A stretch of 64,000 nt of DNA from Macrolepiota albuminosa (taxonomy: Eukaryota; Basidiomycota; Agaricomycetes; Agaricales; Agaricaceae), in contig JAMWFC010000086.1 of the NCBI GenBank assembly GCA_027475525.1, forward strand, positions 1 through 64,000, written 5' to 3'. The notes beneath the pieces are model-generated. The model did no database searches and had not been told where the DNA came from. It saw only the letters and a list, made by a program, of their open reading frames with translations. This document shows, one piece after another, positions 23,440 through 36,519 of the stretch. The translations under genes were made by a program, and so were the position numbers. Each line of letters starts with the position of its first letter. Position 1 is the first letter of the stretch.

Positions 23440-26400
23440 AGTCAAACCTAGATACATTGCTGACAGGGTTGCCTATCAGTGCATGCAAAATCAAGACCTG
23501 AAATGCCAGGGACATTCCTGGATCAACAACCAGGGTATTGTATTTGATGGGATAATGCCCATCAATGAAATGAGATGGCAATATGTCCAAAGGACATGAC
23601 AGCTGGACAGTGGGAGAGGGAATCCTCCTTCTTCAGAACTGAGTCAAGTTTCTGACCAACAGGCAATGGAGGAACAAGGGGGACAAGAGGCCCCACCTCA
23701 CTGGAATAGTGCAGAGAGACCGTACTATACAGGTCAGTGACCTGTATGAGCATTTTCTGTGGTGCCTCCTGCTGAAGGCAGGAATAAAACACCTGGCATA
23801 ACTGAGGTGACCAAGGTGTATACTGAGAATATGCACCAGCACCTCAGTAGTATCATTGATGATGCTATAGGCATAGCATTGCACCTACCAGAAGGTATAA
23901 AACCACGAAAGGCAGAGTCAAAGCACATTAACCTGTACAAGGGAGAGTCCAAGTTCAGTGACTTGGAAAATTGGACGATGGATATGTGCAATCATCTGGC
24001 AGCATGCCAGTATGGTGGTGATTGACTAGACCAAGAATGTGTATTTGTTCTTCCTGAGTTCTTGGATGGGCCTGCCAAGGCCTGGTTCTGACATCGCATC
24101 TTGCACTACAATTGTGCAAGACAGCAATGGATGTTCAAGAATGTAATCCTTGAACTATATAATAGGTTTGTGAGCACATCTACCATGCAAAATGCCTGGG
24201 AGGTATTTATTGTGACCTCCTACACAGAGAAATTGGATGTGCAAGGTTTCTATAACACCTTGATTGACTATGTGCAGAACATGTCTATTTACCCAGACAA
24301 CTGGGTAATGATTGATACATTCCTGTGCAGGATACCTGATGCAATGAGAGAGTCCCTCATCTGCAATGATGGACTATCTCCTGAAGTGAATACAGTAGAG
24401 AAATTTGTAGTGCATGCATTGCACTATGAGCAAGCCCACAAAATTGCCAAGCACTTTGATCTGCATCAATCAAAGACTCAACTGGCAAAGAGGCCTGAAC
24501 CTCAGAAGTTAAGGCACTTTCTGGGCCTGTCAGAAGGAAATGGTGGGTAATACAAACCCACAGTTTGTAGTAAGGTCAGCTCCAGGCCAGGAGCAATGCT
24601 TCTGGAGTGACCGACTGGCAGAGCGGAGGGACCCACCAGTGATAGACTTTTACTTGGACTGAGCACATCAAGGGGCACACTACAGGCCTATGGACACTGG
24701 CCATACTGGAGACCCTAGCAATTCTCTTGGATACAGGACACCATGGCCCTTAGCACTCGGTTATAGGTATTGTTTATCAGTCTAAACCACCACTATTAAG
24801 CCTTCAGCATACACCACTCATTGACTTTAAAGAATTAGGAGATCCAGGACTTATGGTGCTAGTGCGATGGCAGGGAGGCAACTTTGACCAAACTCTGATC
24901 AGTTCCATAAAGGGGTTAGCATTAGGCACTGCCATTTGACAAGGCACTTCAATCAGAAGTCTAAAGAACCAGCAACAATGGAACAGGATATATTTTAACC
25001 CAGCATTGTATTCATCAAGAATTGATACAAGGTTTAGTGCTGACATTAGAACTCACAGCGTCTGTCTAGGATTTCTGACCATACCCTATAGAGGCCTGGC
25101 CAATTGGAATTACACTAAAAAGTGAGCAGACTCATACAAGTTAAAGTCAGTTTAGAGTTGCCATGGCCAATGGGCTATAATGCCATTGGTCGCTGTTCCT
25201 CCATGTGTGCCAGTTGTCATTGACAGGTCGCTGTTACCTGTAACCATGAGGAGAGGTGCTAATTGGTAGTGCCATGTATGGTCTTATTTCAAAAATATAG
25301 TAGTGCATAGTATAAAAGATAGCTACTCTGCATGTACATAGCAATGAATCATAATCCTTGAGCACTCAAGTTACACTTAGTGTTCAATCACACTAGCATT
25401 AGCCCAACGTTGTCACCAAGTTGGGCACTAACCTTGTTTATCTCATCTTTGTCATTTGTGGTGCCACCTACAGGCACATTACACTGTGCTATTTGTCTTT
25501 ATCTCTATATCTTTGCTTAGGCTACAGCACTTACAGTTTGTCAGGTAGCATCTGAGGTGCTATTTTCTAGTGTGTTGATGACACTCAAATCAAGCTGAGT
25601 GCTGTGTGCAATATCATTAGTGCAGCTACTTAGCCAATATAACTTTGGGCATGCTAAGTGTGTGAGAGAGTCCTGGACAGGTCCTAGAGAACACACGGTA
25701 GGCAAAAGGTTGGTGGCAAGGAAAGTGGGTGATTGGAGGCACTTGCATAAGGCTCTAAAACATGGCTACAGGGCACTAAAAGTTGCTAAGGGAAAGCACT
25801 AAAAGCATGGAAAAGTCACTAAGGAAGGTGCTAAGAGGTGTGGGAAAAGGTCACTAAGAGGCACTAAGTGTTAGCACCTAGAATGTGATAATAAAAGGAT
25901 GAGATTGCTTAGTGGATCTAAGCACGAAAGCCAAGCCGTAGTTGCAAGGCACTAGAGAGAGAGAGATAGAAAACTAGAGCAGAGTCCTCTTGCTTGACAT
26001 GGTCAACAAGAGGTAGTCTGTGGCATATGGTGACCAAAATGTTGGGATATGATCCCTACTGCCAAATTGATTCTTGTACTACTAACAAAAGGTAAGTATT
26101 TATAGTAAAGAAAGTTAGCCGATGCTAAGAGATTAAGCACCGCTAGAGGGTGGTGAACTGATGGAAATGTAAGTAAATGATGTGAATTGAATTGTATAGT
26201 AAAAATGCCCATAATGATGCTGTCATGAAAATACTTTATCATTTCATCCTGTAAGCGCTGCCACTGGCTAAGAGCATTATGCTGGATTGACTGATGCCAA
26301 GTGTCTGTGTAAATGTATAGCCTTGGAGTGGTATAGCCTTGGAGTGCAAGTGGCAAGGTGCGGTGAGGTGTCAACAGTGGTGTGAAGAATAAGTAGTGCT

Positions 26401-27696
26401 ATAAAAAGTGGTCTGAGAGTAATTGGAGTCTGTAGCTGCGAGTTATTAGTGTAAAAATATGAAAAAAATAGTGCCAGAAGCGCTAGAGCATGGCACTTCT
26501 TCTGGTGGTATTAGTGGGCCAATGTGAGGTGCAGGTATTGGTGCTATCTGTAGCCAGCCATGATGCAGGCTCATCAGCGTCATTCTATCACATTTGCTCA
26601 AGCACACCGGAACTCTGTCAGGACTCCTCACAACTACACATGCCAGGTGCTGGAGATGGTGTTGTACTGCATATTTGTCCAGTGCACCCAACTACAGTAG
26701 GCATCATCACCAGTACAGAATCCTCAGCAGAGTCCACACTGAGAAGGTACTCAACTAAAACAGGCTGCTGACATTGCCAAGATGCCAAATGGGCCTCCAA
26801 GGATTGAAGCAAGTCACCCTTACATGGTGAATACATGCTTCAAATGTGGCTGACCTAGACATTATGCTAATGCATGCCTAGAGGGTAGTGGATGGCCAGT
26901 GGCCAAGCCGCACACATATGTATGTGTGGCACACACAGCTATCTCTGATGTAGAAGGGGTAGATTCAGATAATGAATCTGACATTGAAGACAATGAGGTG
27001 GATAACCTCAGCAATGATGCATCAGAGGCTGAAAATACCTCTGATTCAGAAGAGTTATCAGACAACAAGTACGTTGAGGTTGACATATACAACAACAATT
27101 ACTACACTCAGGAGTCAGATTCAGAGTTCATGGGGGCCCCGACAGATTACCTGGCCAGTGTGCTTGACCAACCAATCAGAGCAGCCAATGTGAAGGTGTA
27201 TAAGACACACCTATGCAAGGCTCCAAAGAAACTGGTGAGACCAGTGTTGAAGTGCAAGGACAAGGAGTGCCTTGCGTCTTACATAGAGGTGAATGGCTAC
27301 AAGGCATGGACCTTGTAGGACTCAGGGAGCATGACCACTGGGTTGACACCTCAGTTTTGTTAAGTGCATGATATCTACATTAGTAAGCTGAAGGAGCCAC
27401 TACTCCTTCAGTTAGGCACTGTGGGCAGTCAAGCTGCAGTGCAGTTTAGAACACAGACAATTATTGTCTGTGCGACATCAAGAATGAAAGAGCATCTGGA
27501 CGTAGCAAATTTCAATCACTACGACATAATTATAGAGATGCCCTATATGAGGCAGCATAATGTCCTTCTTGATTTCAAGAAGAATGAAGTAGTGGTGGAT
27601 GGCAACACCATCCCTGCTGTACAAGTGACTGTAGACAATAGCAATGGATGTCTCTATCAACACCACGCCATGGAGAAGAAGCTGCTAGCCAGGTGA
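23440..27696 (+). pseudogene. Old Ty3 copy: gag-protease region
   Basis: Gag part 23759-24550 keeps FSDLENWTMDMCNHLAACQY and related capsid sequence with stops at former CGA codons. After the nested insertion it resumes at about 26748 with the zinc knuckle region (CFKCG*PRHYANACL-like, first Arg codon now a stop), then an acidic linker and the protease, where WDSGS has become a stop plus DSGS (27313-27330). The gag-protease terminus keeps TGACACTGACTAGAC at 27694-27708, as in the young copy. Confidence 0.75.
24710..26747. mobile_element. Unidentified ~2-kb nested insertion in the old gag
   Basis: This block has no counterpart in the young Ty3 copy, where the flanking gag sequence is continuous (about 42700-42770). 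It contains a TATAAAAG box near 25311 and a cluster of CACTAA/TTAGTG motifs at 25765-25880, but no recognisable protein. Exact ends and target duplication were not established. Confidence 0.4.
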
Positions 27697-27769
27697 CACT
27701 GACTAGACAGTGGTAGGAAAGTGACCATAGAGGATGGAGAGGATAAAGAGCAAGCTCATGTAAGCTTGC

Positions 27770-30700
27770 CAGCAAATAGTCCAGCACTGATGGTGCTGGA
27801 AAGCAAGGCTGTATGAACATACTCTGAAGAGGGGGGAAAAGCCCCAGGAAAAAGTGTAAAAAGCAAAGTAAGGCTGAGAACAAGAGGCCTCAGTGTAAAA
27901 CAAGCATGGAATGCCAACCAACGTTGTCTCAAGTCAGGGTTGAGGATCTTGTGGCAGATGATAAATGATAAATAATAGAGGACAAGACATCCTCCACACA
28001 AATGAACCAGTCAATCTGGGATTGACCTGTACCTCATCCCATGTTTGAATGGGCATTCAATCCATGGATGCCTGCTGAGTAGAATGAATTAGTAGTGTCT
28101 ATGTACACATGGAATGGACCATGCTGGACTCCAAAGGAGGAGTCATATTGTCAGGCTAGTGCTGACAAGATCTTGCTACCAAGCAAGGTGTTTTTTGATG
28201 GACTGTCTGTGACCTTGCAGAGAGGCAAAGAGAGTAAGCCCATGCAACTGCATACACTGGACAAGAGTGAGCTGAGGATTACTGCCCTCAGAAAGAAGTA
28301 TGCTCATCCAGCAGCACGAGCAAAGTTAACTGTATGTCCATGCCAAGACATGGACCAGAAAGGCAAAGATAAAACTATTGGTTTTATGGAGGAGGATATC
28401 CTGAACCTGCAGCTGCAGTGGCAGCAGGAATTTGCAGATATCCTGAATGGAACCAAGGAGAAATTACCTCCTTGGCATGAAGTCAATCATGAAATCAACC
28501 TTATTGATGAGAATAAGGTCTATAAGTACCATCTGCCACAATGTCCAATGGTGTTACAGCAGCAGCTTATAGACAAGACCAATCAGTACTTAAAAGCTCA
28601 CTGGTAACATCCCAAGCTGCACTGCTATTGTGCATCCCAAAGAAGGATGGTATCTTGAGGACCATGTTGGATGCTCACCAATGCAATGATAACACAGTGA
28701 AAGATGTTATGCCACTTCTGGATCAGGAAGTGATTTGAGAAGATGTGGCAAAGGCCAAGTTTAGGTCAAAAATTGACCTGACAGATGCATATGAGCAAGT
28801 GAGAATTTGCTTGTCTGACATTCTGAAGATAGTGTTCTCATCAATCACAGGAACATATGTTAGCAACATCATGCAGATAGAAGACTGTAATGCTCCTGCA
28901 ATGTTTCAGAGGTTGATGACCTCTATCTTCCAAGATGTCATAGGAAGGTTCATCTATATATATCTGGACAACATATTCATATATTCCGATTCAATTGAAG
29001 AACATGAAAAACATCTTCGTGTCATCTTTGAGCAACTGAGGTCCAATTTACTGTACCTGTCAGGGGACTCCTCATTTCTTCCTTCTTTCACTCCTTATTC
29101 CTTCACTCTCCTTTTGTTTATTTCCTTATTTCTTCTATCATTCTCTCATTTTGCTGTTTCTATTCTCTCAACACTATTTGTTAGTACTATTCTCAACCTT
29201 TGAGGTGCTCTAGTTCTTTAGCTATCATTCAGACAAGTGTGGGCCCTTCAGCACTGCTTCTAGACTGCTTATATAAGCTGGAGTTTGTCTTTCTAACTTC
29301 CAAAGTCTGGAGTTTTCCTGCCTTGTTTGCACAGTTGTTTGGTTAGTCAATTTTTGAGTTTTTGAGGTTTTGTTGTACTGTACAGTTGTTTCCCATGCTT
29401 CAGAAGACACAGAAGTGTCCAACCTGGCATAGAGAATCTCTAGACTTGTTTTCTTTGGATTTTCCTCTGCCAGGTGAGTAGTTATTATGATATTGTTAGT
29501 ACATACTCTAATACACTTTGGATCTCCCTCTGCCAGCTGTGTGACTAAGCCACAGCCTCTAGAGGTTGCCCTTACAGTACCTCAAATGGAAAAAATGTGA
29601 GCTATATGCCGAGACAGTAGACAGCCTTGGACACAAGATTGATAGTTAGGGTATTCACTCTGACCAGGACAAAATTGATCACATATGTGAATGGCATGTG
29701 CCACAAACCTATAATGATGTCCAACAATTTGTTGGACTGGTAAACTATATCAGCAATTGTCTGCCCAATATAACAGCATATACTGGACCACTGATGTCCA
29801 TCACTCAGAATGGGGCTCTATTTATATAGAGACCAATACACTAGTGTTGCTTCAAGATGATTAAGAGGATCTGCTCAAAGACACCAGTCATTCGGCCAAT
29901 CAACCCCAGGCATGATGAGCCGATTTGGCTCATCTGTGATGCCTCAAAGACTGGAGTTGGAGCAATGTATGGCCAGGGAAGTTCCTGGCAGAATTGCCAT
30001 CCAGCAGGGTTCATGTTGAGGAAGTTCACTTCAGCACAACAGAACTATGTAGTCTATAAGCTGGAAATGCTGGCAATACTTGAGGTGCTCCTCAGGTGGA
30101 AAGATAAATTGATGGGATACAAGGTCCACATCATTATGGACCATAAAGCACTTGAGTTCTTCAAGACTTAAGCAACGCTGTCCCCCCGGCAATACTGGTG
30201 GATTGACTATATGTCCTGATACAACTTTGACATCACATATGTCAAAGGAGAATTGAACAAGATTGCCAACTGTCTCTTGAGATACTTTGAGAGCAATAGA
30301 GCCAGTGAACACCATGAATTGCATGACTATGTCAATGCAGATATTTGTATTGACCCCCAAGGTAATACCATACCATTGCTACAAAGAAGTGAAAGAACAT
30401 GTGGTAGAGCTTTGGGCCATGCAAGCAAATGAGCTTTGATGTAGTCAATGCTTGCAAGAGCAGCAAGAAGCCTGAGATCTAGAGGCTGAGCAACTAGAGC
30501 AGGCTCAGCCAAAGGTAATGGTAACGCCAAGTCACAATGCAACAGGCAGTGGCCTTGGACTGTATGGCCAAGACATTATGCTTGCTGACGTGTTGTCATC
30601 TGCAGGAGAGTATTCTGACTCTTCTGTGCCTCAAGGCAATGAGTTCCTACGTAATGTACATAGAAACTACAACCACAATGCATACTATGCTGAAATCCTG

Positions 30701-32124
30701 CAGAATGCAACAGCTCACTCATAATTTAGTGTGGATAAGAAAGGACTGATCTGGATAATGAATGTTTGAGGTTGCAAAGTGGTATGTTTACTACACAACT
30801 GCACTATCATCACCTAGACCATTACTCAAGCTTGCAAAACTGTTGGGCACTTTGGAACCAACAAAATAGTGGAATACCTGAGGCAGTGGTACTGGTGGCC
30901 ACAGATGCAGAAGGAAGTGATAAAATTCTGCCAGACCTGTGAGGCCTGCCAGTGGTCAAAGACCAGCAATAAGAAACCAGCCAGGAAGTTGCATTCTCTG
31001 CCTATCCCAACAAAGCCTTGGGACTCCATTGAAATGGACTTTGTTGGCCCATTCCCCGAATCCAAAGGTTATAATTACTTTTGGGTGGTAATTTGCTGCA
31101 TGACCAGTATGGTGCACCTGATACCAGTGCACACAACCACAACTGTGTCAGAATTATTCTGGATATACTTGAAGAAGATTATATGGCTACATGGCCTTCC
31201 CAGTTTAATTGTGAGCAATAGAGATGCAAAGTTCATGTCTCACTGGTGGCGGAAGCTGCATAAGCTTCTGAGAGCTAAACTGCTCATGTCAACCTTGTTC
31301 ATCTGCAGACAGATGAACAGACAGAGCGAGCAAATAGGAGTATTGCTCAGATATTCCATACGGTGGTCTGACTAAACCAATGCAACTGGGTAGATAGAAT
31401 ACCTCTGATGGAGTTTGTGATTAATGCAAGTGTGTTGGAAACTACAAAATATGCACCGTTCAAACTCAATGGAGGATACATGCCCTCCATGATCTGAGAA
31501 CTTAGAGAGGATGGAGTCGTTCACAAAGGTGTGAAGGACTTAGCATAAAAAGCATTGGAGAATCTCACCAACATGCACAATGCTATCATTGCAGCATGTG
31601 TCATATAGGCACAACATGTGAACAATAAGTGGAGTGATGATTCTGAGCTAATGCCTGGGATGTTAGTATACTTGTCGACTGAGAATCTGAACCTTCCAAG
31701 AGGGAGGATGAGAAAGTTGTGCCCAAAATTTATTGGGCCATACAGGGTCTTGGTTATGGAACCAAGCACATTGAACTATGTTCTAGAGCTGCCTGCAGCT
31801 CTGCAAGCAGATTGGATCATGCTTAAGTTTCATGTGGCATTACTTAGGCAATATAACATGAACAATGATGCTATGTTTCCTAATTGGGTGACACCCAAGG
31901 CATATGATTTTGGGGCCAGTGACAAACAAGAGTGGTTTGTCGAAAAAATCCTGGGCCATTGGTGGCAGGGAGGAACACACCTTGAAATCAAGGTATGATG
32001 GAATGCTGATGATACGACATAGGAGTCGTACCACATATGTGCCAAGCTGGCAGCTTTGGATTGGTACTTAGAGCTGCAGGATGTGAAATGCCCAAGTCAG
32101 CTTGCTAAGCGCTCATGTGCTTAG
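27770..32124 (+). pseudogene. Old Ty3 copy: Pol (RT, RNase H, integrase, chromodomain)
   Basis: Fragments collinear with the young Pol. RT active site reads YLDNIF instead of YLDDIF (about 28963), RNase H has DASKTGVGAMYGQG (about 29939), the integrase zinc site is CQTCEACQWSKTSN (about 30932), and the chromodomain-like end reads EWFVEKILGHWWQ (about 31930). A stop TAG lies at 32122-32124. Interrupted by the solo LTR at 29058-29576 and by many stops. Confidence 0.8.
29058..29576 (+). mobile_element. Solo LTR, 519 bp, target duplication GTACC
   Basis: Starts TGTCAGGGGACTCC and ends GCCCTTACA, flanked by GTACC (29053-29057 and 29577-29581). Outside it the old Pol frame is continuous with the young copy. 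A paralog lies on the minus strand at 63041-63509. Confidence 0.85.
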
Positions 32125-32250
32125 TCTGATAACTGTGATAAGATCTAGACTGGATCAGTCAGAATCTGAATCTAGGAGCAGATTTGATTCTGATTGGATC
32201 AGTCAGAGTTGGATAGATAAGATAGAGATAATCATTCATCTGATGACATA

Positions 32251-32404
32251 GCGCAGATCAGGATGCAGAGATGTTATTTGGATCAGATTATGTAACCTGA
32301 TGACTGGGAATTTTCTTGTTTTTTATAGCGCAGATCAGGATGCAGAGATGTTATTTGGATCAGATTATGTAACCTGATGACTGGGAATTTTCTTGTTTTT
32401 TTTT
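32251..32404. repeat. 77-bp exact tandem duplication (old Ty3, before ORF3)
   Basis: Units begin GCGCAGATCAGGATGCAGAG at 32251 and 32328 and are identical. The young copy has this segment once. Confidence 0.9.
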
Positions 32405-32438
32405 TCTACTAATGGACTTACACATTGTCATTTTTGCC

Positions 32439-35320
32439 ATGTCATACCCATATCAAGGTACAGCTAATCAGTCACAGCCTCAGAACCTACAGGGGTCTGG
32501 TGAAGAGGAGGAGCAGCCTCCACAACAACAACCTCAATTGCAACCAATGACAACACTGAGTGTGGTGTCATTGCCCATGGTGTCTCAGTTTGGACAGACC
32601 TCTGCCCAATTTAGACAGATGCCTCAATTCTTTCTGCAACACATGCTAATGCCCTACTTTCCAGGACCAAACAGTCCTGGACAACAGATGGAACAACTGA
32701 AGGTGATGTGGGGTATGCCAATGCAGTTTCTGCAGGTGCAGACCCAGAGTGCAAGTGAACATACTAATAGCGCCACAGATAATGCCCATAGAAGTCGACA
32801 AGGAGTCATTGCACACAGGGCCAGGATAAGGCAAGGTTGCTCAACCTCAACAACAACAAGATAGGACACCGCCTTCTCAAGTGGCTTACAGATGGGAGCG
32901 GAGGTGATCACTGTTTAGAAATATAATAGCGAGAGGAGGAGCACCCCACAAGTTTATAGGGCATAGGTGAGATGAGGGTGCACTGTAAGCACAAACACAA
33001 GGTTAGCTATGACCTCAAACACTGCTGCAACCATGAACGCTGCCATGTCAACAATTGCCCTCCCCTCAGCATGCTCTGTCTCCATGTCAGCTGATGTATG
33101 CAGAGAAGGGAAAAGGAAAGGAAGTGGTGATATCTTCTGAGATCTTAGACCTACAGGGTGAGATGGTGTGGAGATGCTTGGTGTCTGCCAAACAGAGAGT
33201 GCCATCAGAATTGTTGTTTTTGAAGGATCTTGTTGCCCAGGTGGTGATAACTGGGCTGTTGGACGAGATTGTCATGCTGCAACAGTGTAACGAGAATACC
33301 ATCAAAACCTTTGCAAACATTCTGAAGAGGTGGCCAGTGTCACTGGAAGAGCAGGCTGAGGCAAAGCACCTCGGAGCCTAGAGCACAGCATGTGACAAGA
33401 GGCTGCAAGAGGCAGGAGTTGTAGCTGAAGTGCAGAAGGCATCTCAGCATCAGAAGAAAGCAGAAGAGTTGACTCTAACTCCATCTGACCTGTACGATGA
33501 ACTCATGCAGGTGGATGTCAGCTTACAAGGACTGTCCTCATCAGCACATGCTCCAGCCCATTCTGCAGGGCCTACAAGGCAGGAAGGTGAGGTAGTGTTG
33601 TCAGAGGTCACATTTGCAAAGGGAGTTTCCATTAGAGCTGATAGCTCCACCATGTTGTTCATGTCAGTGGTGCAATTTGAGGCACCACTGGATTCCTACA
33701 CCTCCATGCCTGTGTTGAATGACATCCAGCCAGATGATGAGGTAGAAGGCTGGCTACCTACATTGGCATCACTCAGACTAGCAGAACTGAGTGATGAGAG
33801 CAATTATAGAGAGCATCCAGAGTCAACCCCATCAGAAGAAGAGACCACCGTTAACCACAGACTGCAGTTAAACAAAGATAAAAAGATCAATCCCAGGACC
33901 CAGCATGAGGCTACATGGCAGGCAAAAGTCAACTTGGACTGGGTGGAGCAGGCCATAGGCAGAATTCCTGACAGACTAGGAGTGTTTATTGACAGCAGGT
34001 CTGTTGAACAATCCAACTAGTTCTTTGGTGATGTGCTGGACCGCCACTTCTATTGCTCTTATATCTCCAACACCGTCTTTGTTGGAGACCACACTGTAGC
34101 CACCCTTTACCACAAGGCAGAAAGAGATGAAAGATATTCCCTGACCAACCCAGAGGTTGGAAAGGTAGTACCTTGGGAATTTCCAATAAATCCTCAGCAA
34201 TTGCAAAAGCTTAGAGAGCTTTTGCAGAACAAATTCAAGGCTGTGTCAATGAGGAGAGAGGCATATTACTTGATGCATAAGTTCTAGCACATCAGCTATA
34301 ACTTTGATGCCTCCCTCCATGACCACATGATGGCTCTGGCATGCACACCAGAGTATGATCACATTACTCTCTCACTTGACCTGTTCTCCCACCACATGAA
34401 CTTGGTGGTCATGCCAACCTCTGAGGGTTACTTGCAGTAGAAGGACCACAACAGGAAGCCGTTTTTCACACTAACTGGCTTTGACTCTGAAGATACCCAG
34501 TTTACTTTTGAACTGAACAAGCTAGCTCAGAACATCTTGTACTTTTGCCATCTGGATATGTAAAACTTGGTGTTGGGCATTGCAGTAGACTATGCCTACC
34601 ACATCCACTGGAGAACAATAATGGGCCATGCCTTCACCCAAGCCCTCTCACCCTTGGAATGAGCCCATGGATGTTTTGCAAGGCTGCTGGCCTTGATCAT
34701 TGTGCACCCCAGGCTGTATCATGAAGCCATTGCAGCCCATAATGCCACTTATCCCAAGAGTCTGTTCCAACCCATGAGCTGGACATCTATTCATGTTACC
34801 TAAGTTTGAGGATGCCATTGCCATAAACATCATGGACACAGATATAGATATATTGCATACATTGATAGCAAACCACATTCCCATCAAATGGATTGACCAT
34901 GCCTATACCTTTGGCATGGTCTTCCTCAAAACTCATTTCTTTGAAGCAAATACCTCAATCAACTTGTACCATGAGGTCAACAACAAACATCATTATTGAC
35001 TTGACCAATATGGCCAGCTGCCAGCTGTTGTCCAGTGGAATGGCTGAAGAAATTCCACCATTGATGATATGATCTGTCTGCATGCACTACTAACACATGA
35101 ATACTCACAAGGTCACAATTATGTCCAGTGGGGGCTGTACTACCTGGTTGGGCTGAACCCCAACCAACATGATCTTTGGCAGTGCCAGTCTTGCCATGAG
35201 CTATATTCATCCCCATCTAAGGTACAACCTACCACAAATCAGGCTTCAGTCACCAGTCGCCTCAACACTGAGATGAGGATTGACCTAGCTAGTGAGTTGG
35301 CACATCTGCCATCTGCATAA
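32439..35320 (+). pseudogene. Old Ty3 copy: downstream ORF3
   Basis: Collinear over its whole length with the young ORF3 (47954-51057): start ATG 32439 (MSYPYQGTANQSQPQ), proline/glutamine-rich N-terminus, KGKGKEVVISSEILDLQG middle part, the NQFTSVS/NKFKAVSMRREAYYL region, and end ELAHLPSA with TAA at 35318-35320. Long open stretches remain (33430-34020), with stops at former CGA, CAG and TGG codons. Its preservation in a second, much older copy shows ORF3 is a standard part of the element. Confidence 0.72.
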
Positions 35321-35528
35321 AGTCATAGGCAGTTCATTCTTTTGTCAATTGTACTGTTGGTTAATATCAGCTGGTGTATTTTTGAACAGATGGATAAGGA
35401 CCTTGAGCCATAGAGGCAACCTGCCTCCACCTTATTGAACATTTAAGATTTTTTATTCCATTATGCTGCATGAGGACTGTACCCTGTCTGCCTATATGTA
35501 GACTGCCTAGCAGTCTATATGGAGGGCA

Positions 35529-36519
35529 TGTAATGAACAGTAGATGTAGAGCTTGACTCTATGGCATTGTATCAATGACCATTGGACTCATGTAATTATT
35601 TCAGTAAATAATTATATTTATTACATATTGTACATATTCTGTATGGCTGCCTTAGCTAAGGCAGCCAATTTTATTATCATACATAGTACTAGAATCAAAC
35701 ACCAATCTGGTTTTGCTGTGTGACTGTCATGACCCCTCCCCTCTGGGACCATTCCAGGACACCTCTGGAATCCCATCCGGGATCTTCTCTCCAACCCCAC
35801 AAATACACCCCACCATCACGACTACTGACACCGCCATCACACACATCGAAGACCGCCATCACCCAGCACCCCTGGCAACTCCACATCACAAACCCCAGAA
35901 TCAACCACCATCAAACCATGATCAACAATTGGATCATGCTACTTGCTTCTGGCCATCACACATCACGCATCACGACTCCCTCCATGCCAATTGATCATGC
36001 GCTCCACACACGCAATCCTGGTATACAGTCCCTCTCCTGCTACTCAATGCCTCATGGAACTTATCCCAGACACCCGGACTCGGCTCCATAGTACTTATAG
36101 CATAGTTCCTCATTGTATTTGCTAGTCTTGATATTAATCTGATTGTTTGTATGCCCTCTGTCTGACTGGTACATGCTAACTGGCATGCTTGAACAATTGC
36201 ATGCTCTGAGTTTGGTATGCACTTTGCAACTTAAAGTTTACTAACCCGGTCTCATCTTAGAACCCCCAGTTCTCAACTCAACCCCTTCATAACCCACAAC
36301 TGCCAACCACCAAAACCGCTGAATTAAGTCCTTTTCCTAGAAGATCTCCCTGCTCATGTCTTGAGCTCCAGAGTTCAGCCCCAGAGTTCCAGACACGACA
36401 CCTGAGTACACATAGGTCAAGTCCGCATCATAAGGGCGATTGCTTTCCTGGAAAGCCTCCAAATCAGTGGAACCTGACAGTGACTATAAGGCTAAGCTAT
36501 TTTACTTGACATTGTTTTA
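35529..36519 (+). repeat. 3' LTR of the old Ty3 copy, split by a solo LTR
   Basis: 35529-35724 and 36480-36519 together match the young LTR (GGCTGCCTTA...AAGGCAGCCAATTTTA, then TAAGGCTAAG...ACTTGACATTG). It starts TGTAATGAAC directly after GGAGGGCA. Confidence 0.75.
35725..36479 (+). mobile_element. Solo LTR, 755 bp, target duplication GTGAC
   Basis: Begins TGTCATGACCCC, ends GGAACCTGACA, flanked by GTGAC (35720-35724 and 36480-36484). It interrupts the old Ty3 LTR at the position where the young LTR reads GTGTGACCGTAAGG. ORFs inside it are not supported as genes. A minus-strand relative is at 9739-10616. Confidence 0.82.

Larger units (their letters stand above)
23440..36519 (+). mobile_element. 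Old, CpG-decayed Ty3 chromovirus copy (5'-truncated)
   Basis: Collinear with the young element at 39939-51440, starting inside gag (equivalent to about 41525) and running through protease, Pol, ORF3 and the 3' LTR. The differences are dominated by C-to-T and G-to-A changes at former CpGs. It contains three later insertions: an unidentified ~2-kb block (about 24710-26747), a solo LTR (29058-29576) and a solo LTR inside its own 3' LTR (35725-36479). No 5' LTR is seen; a small hairpin repeat lies at the truncation point. Confidence 0.82.

Noticed and set aside
35713..36125. Pro/His-rich frames of 93 and 123 codons
   Set aside because: They lie entirely inside the solo LTR 35725-36479, which is flanked by a perfect target duplication.
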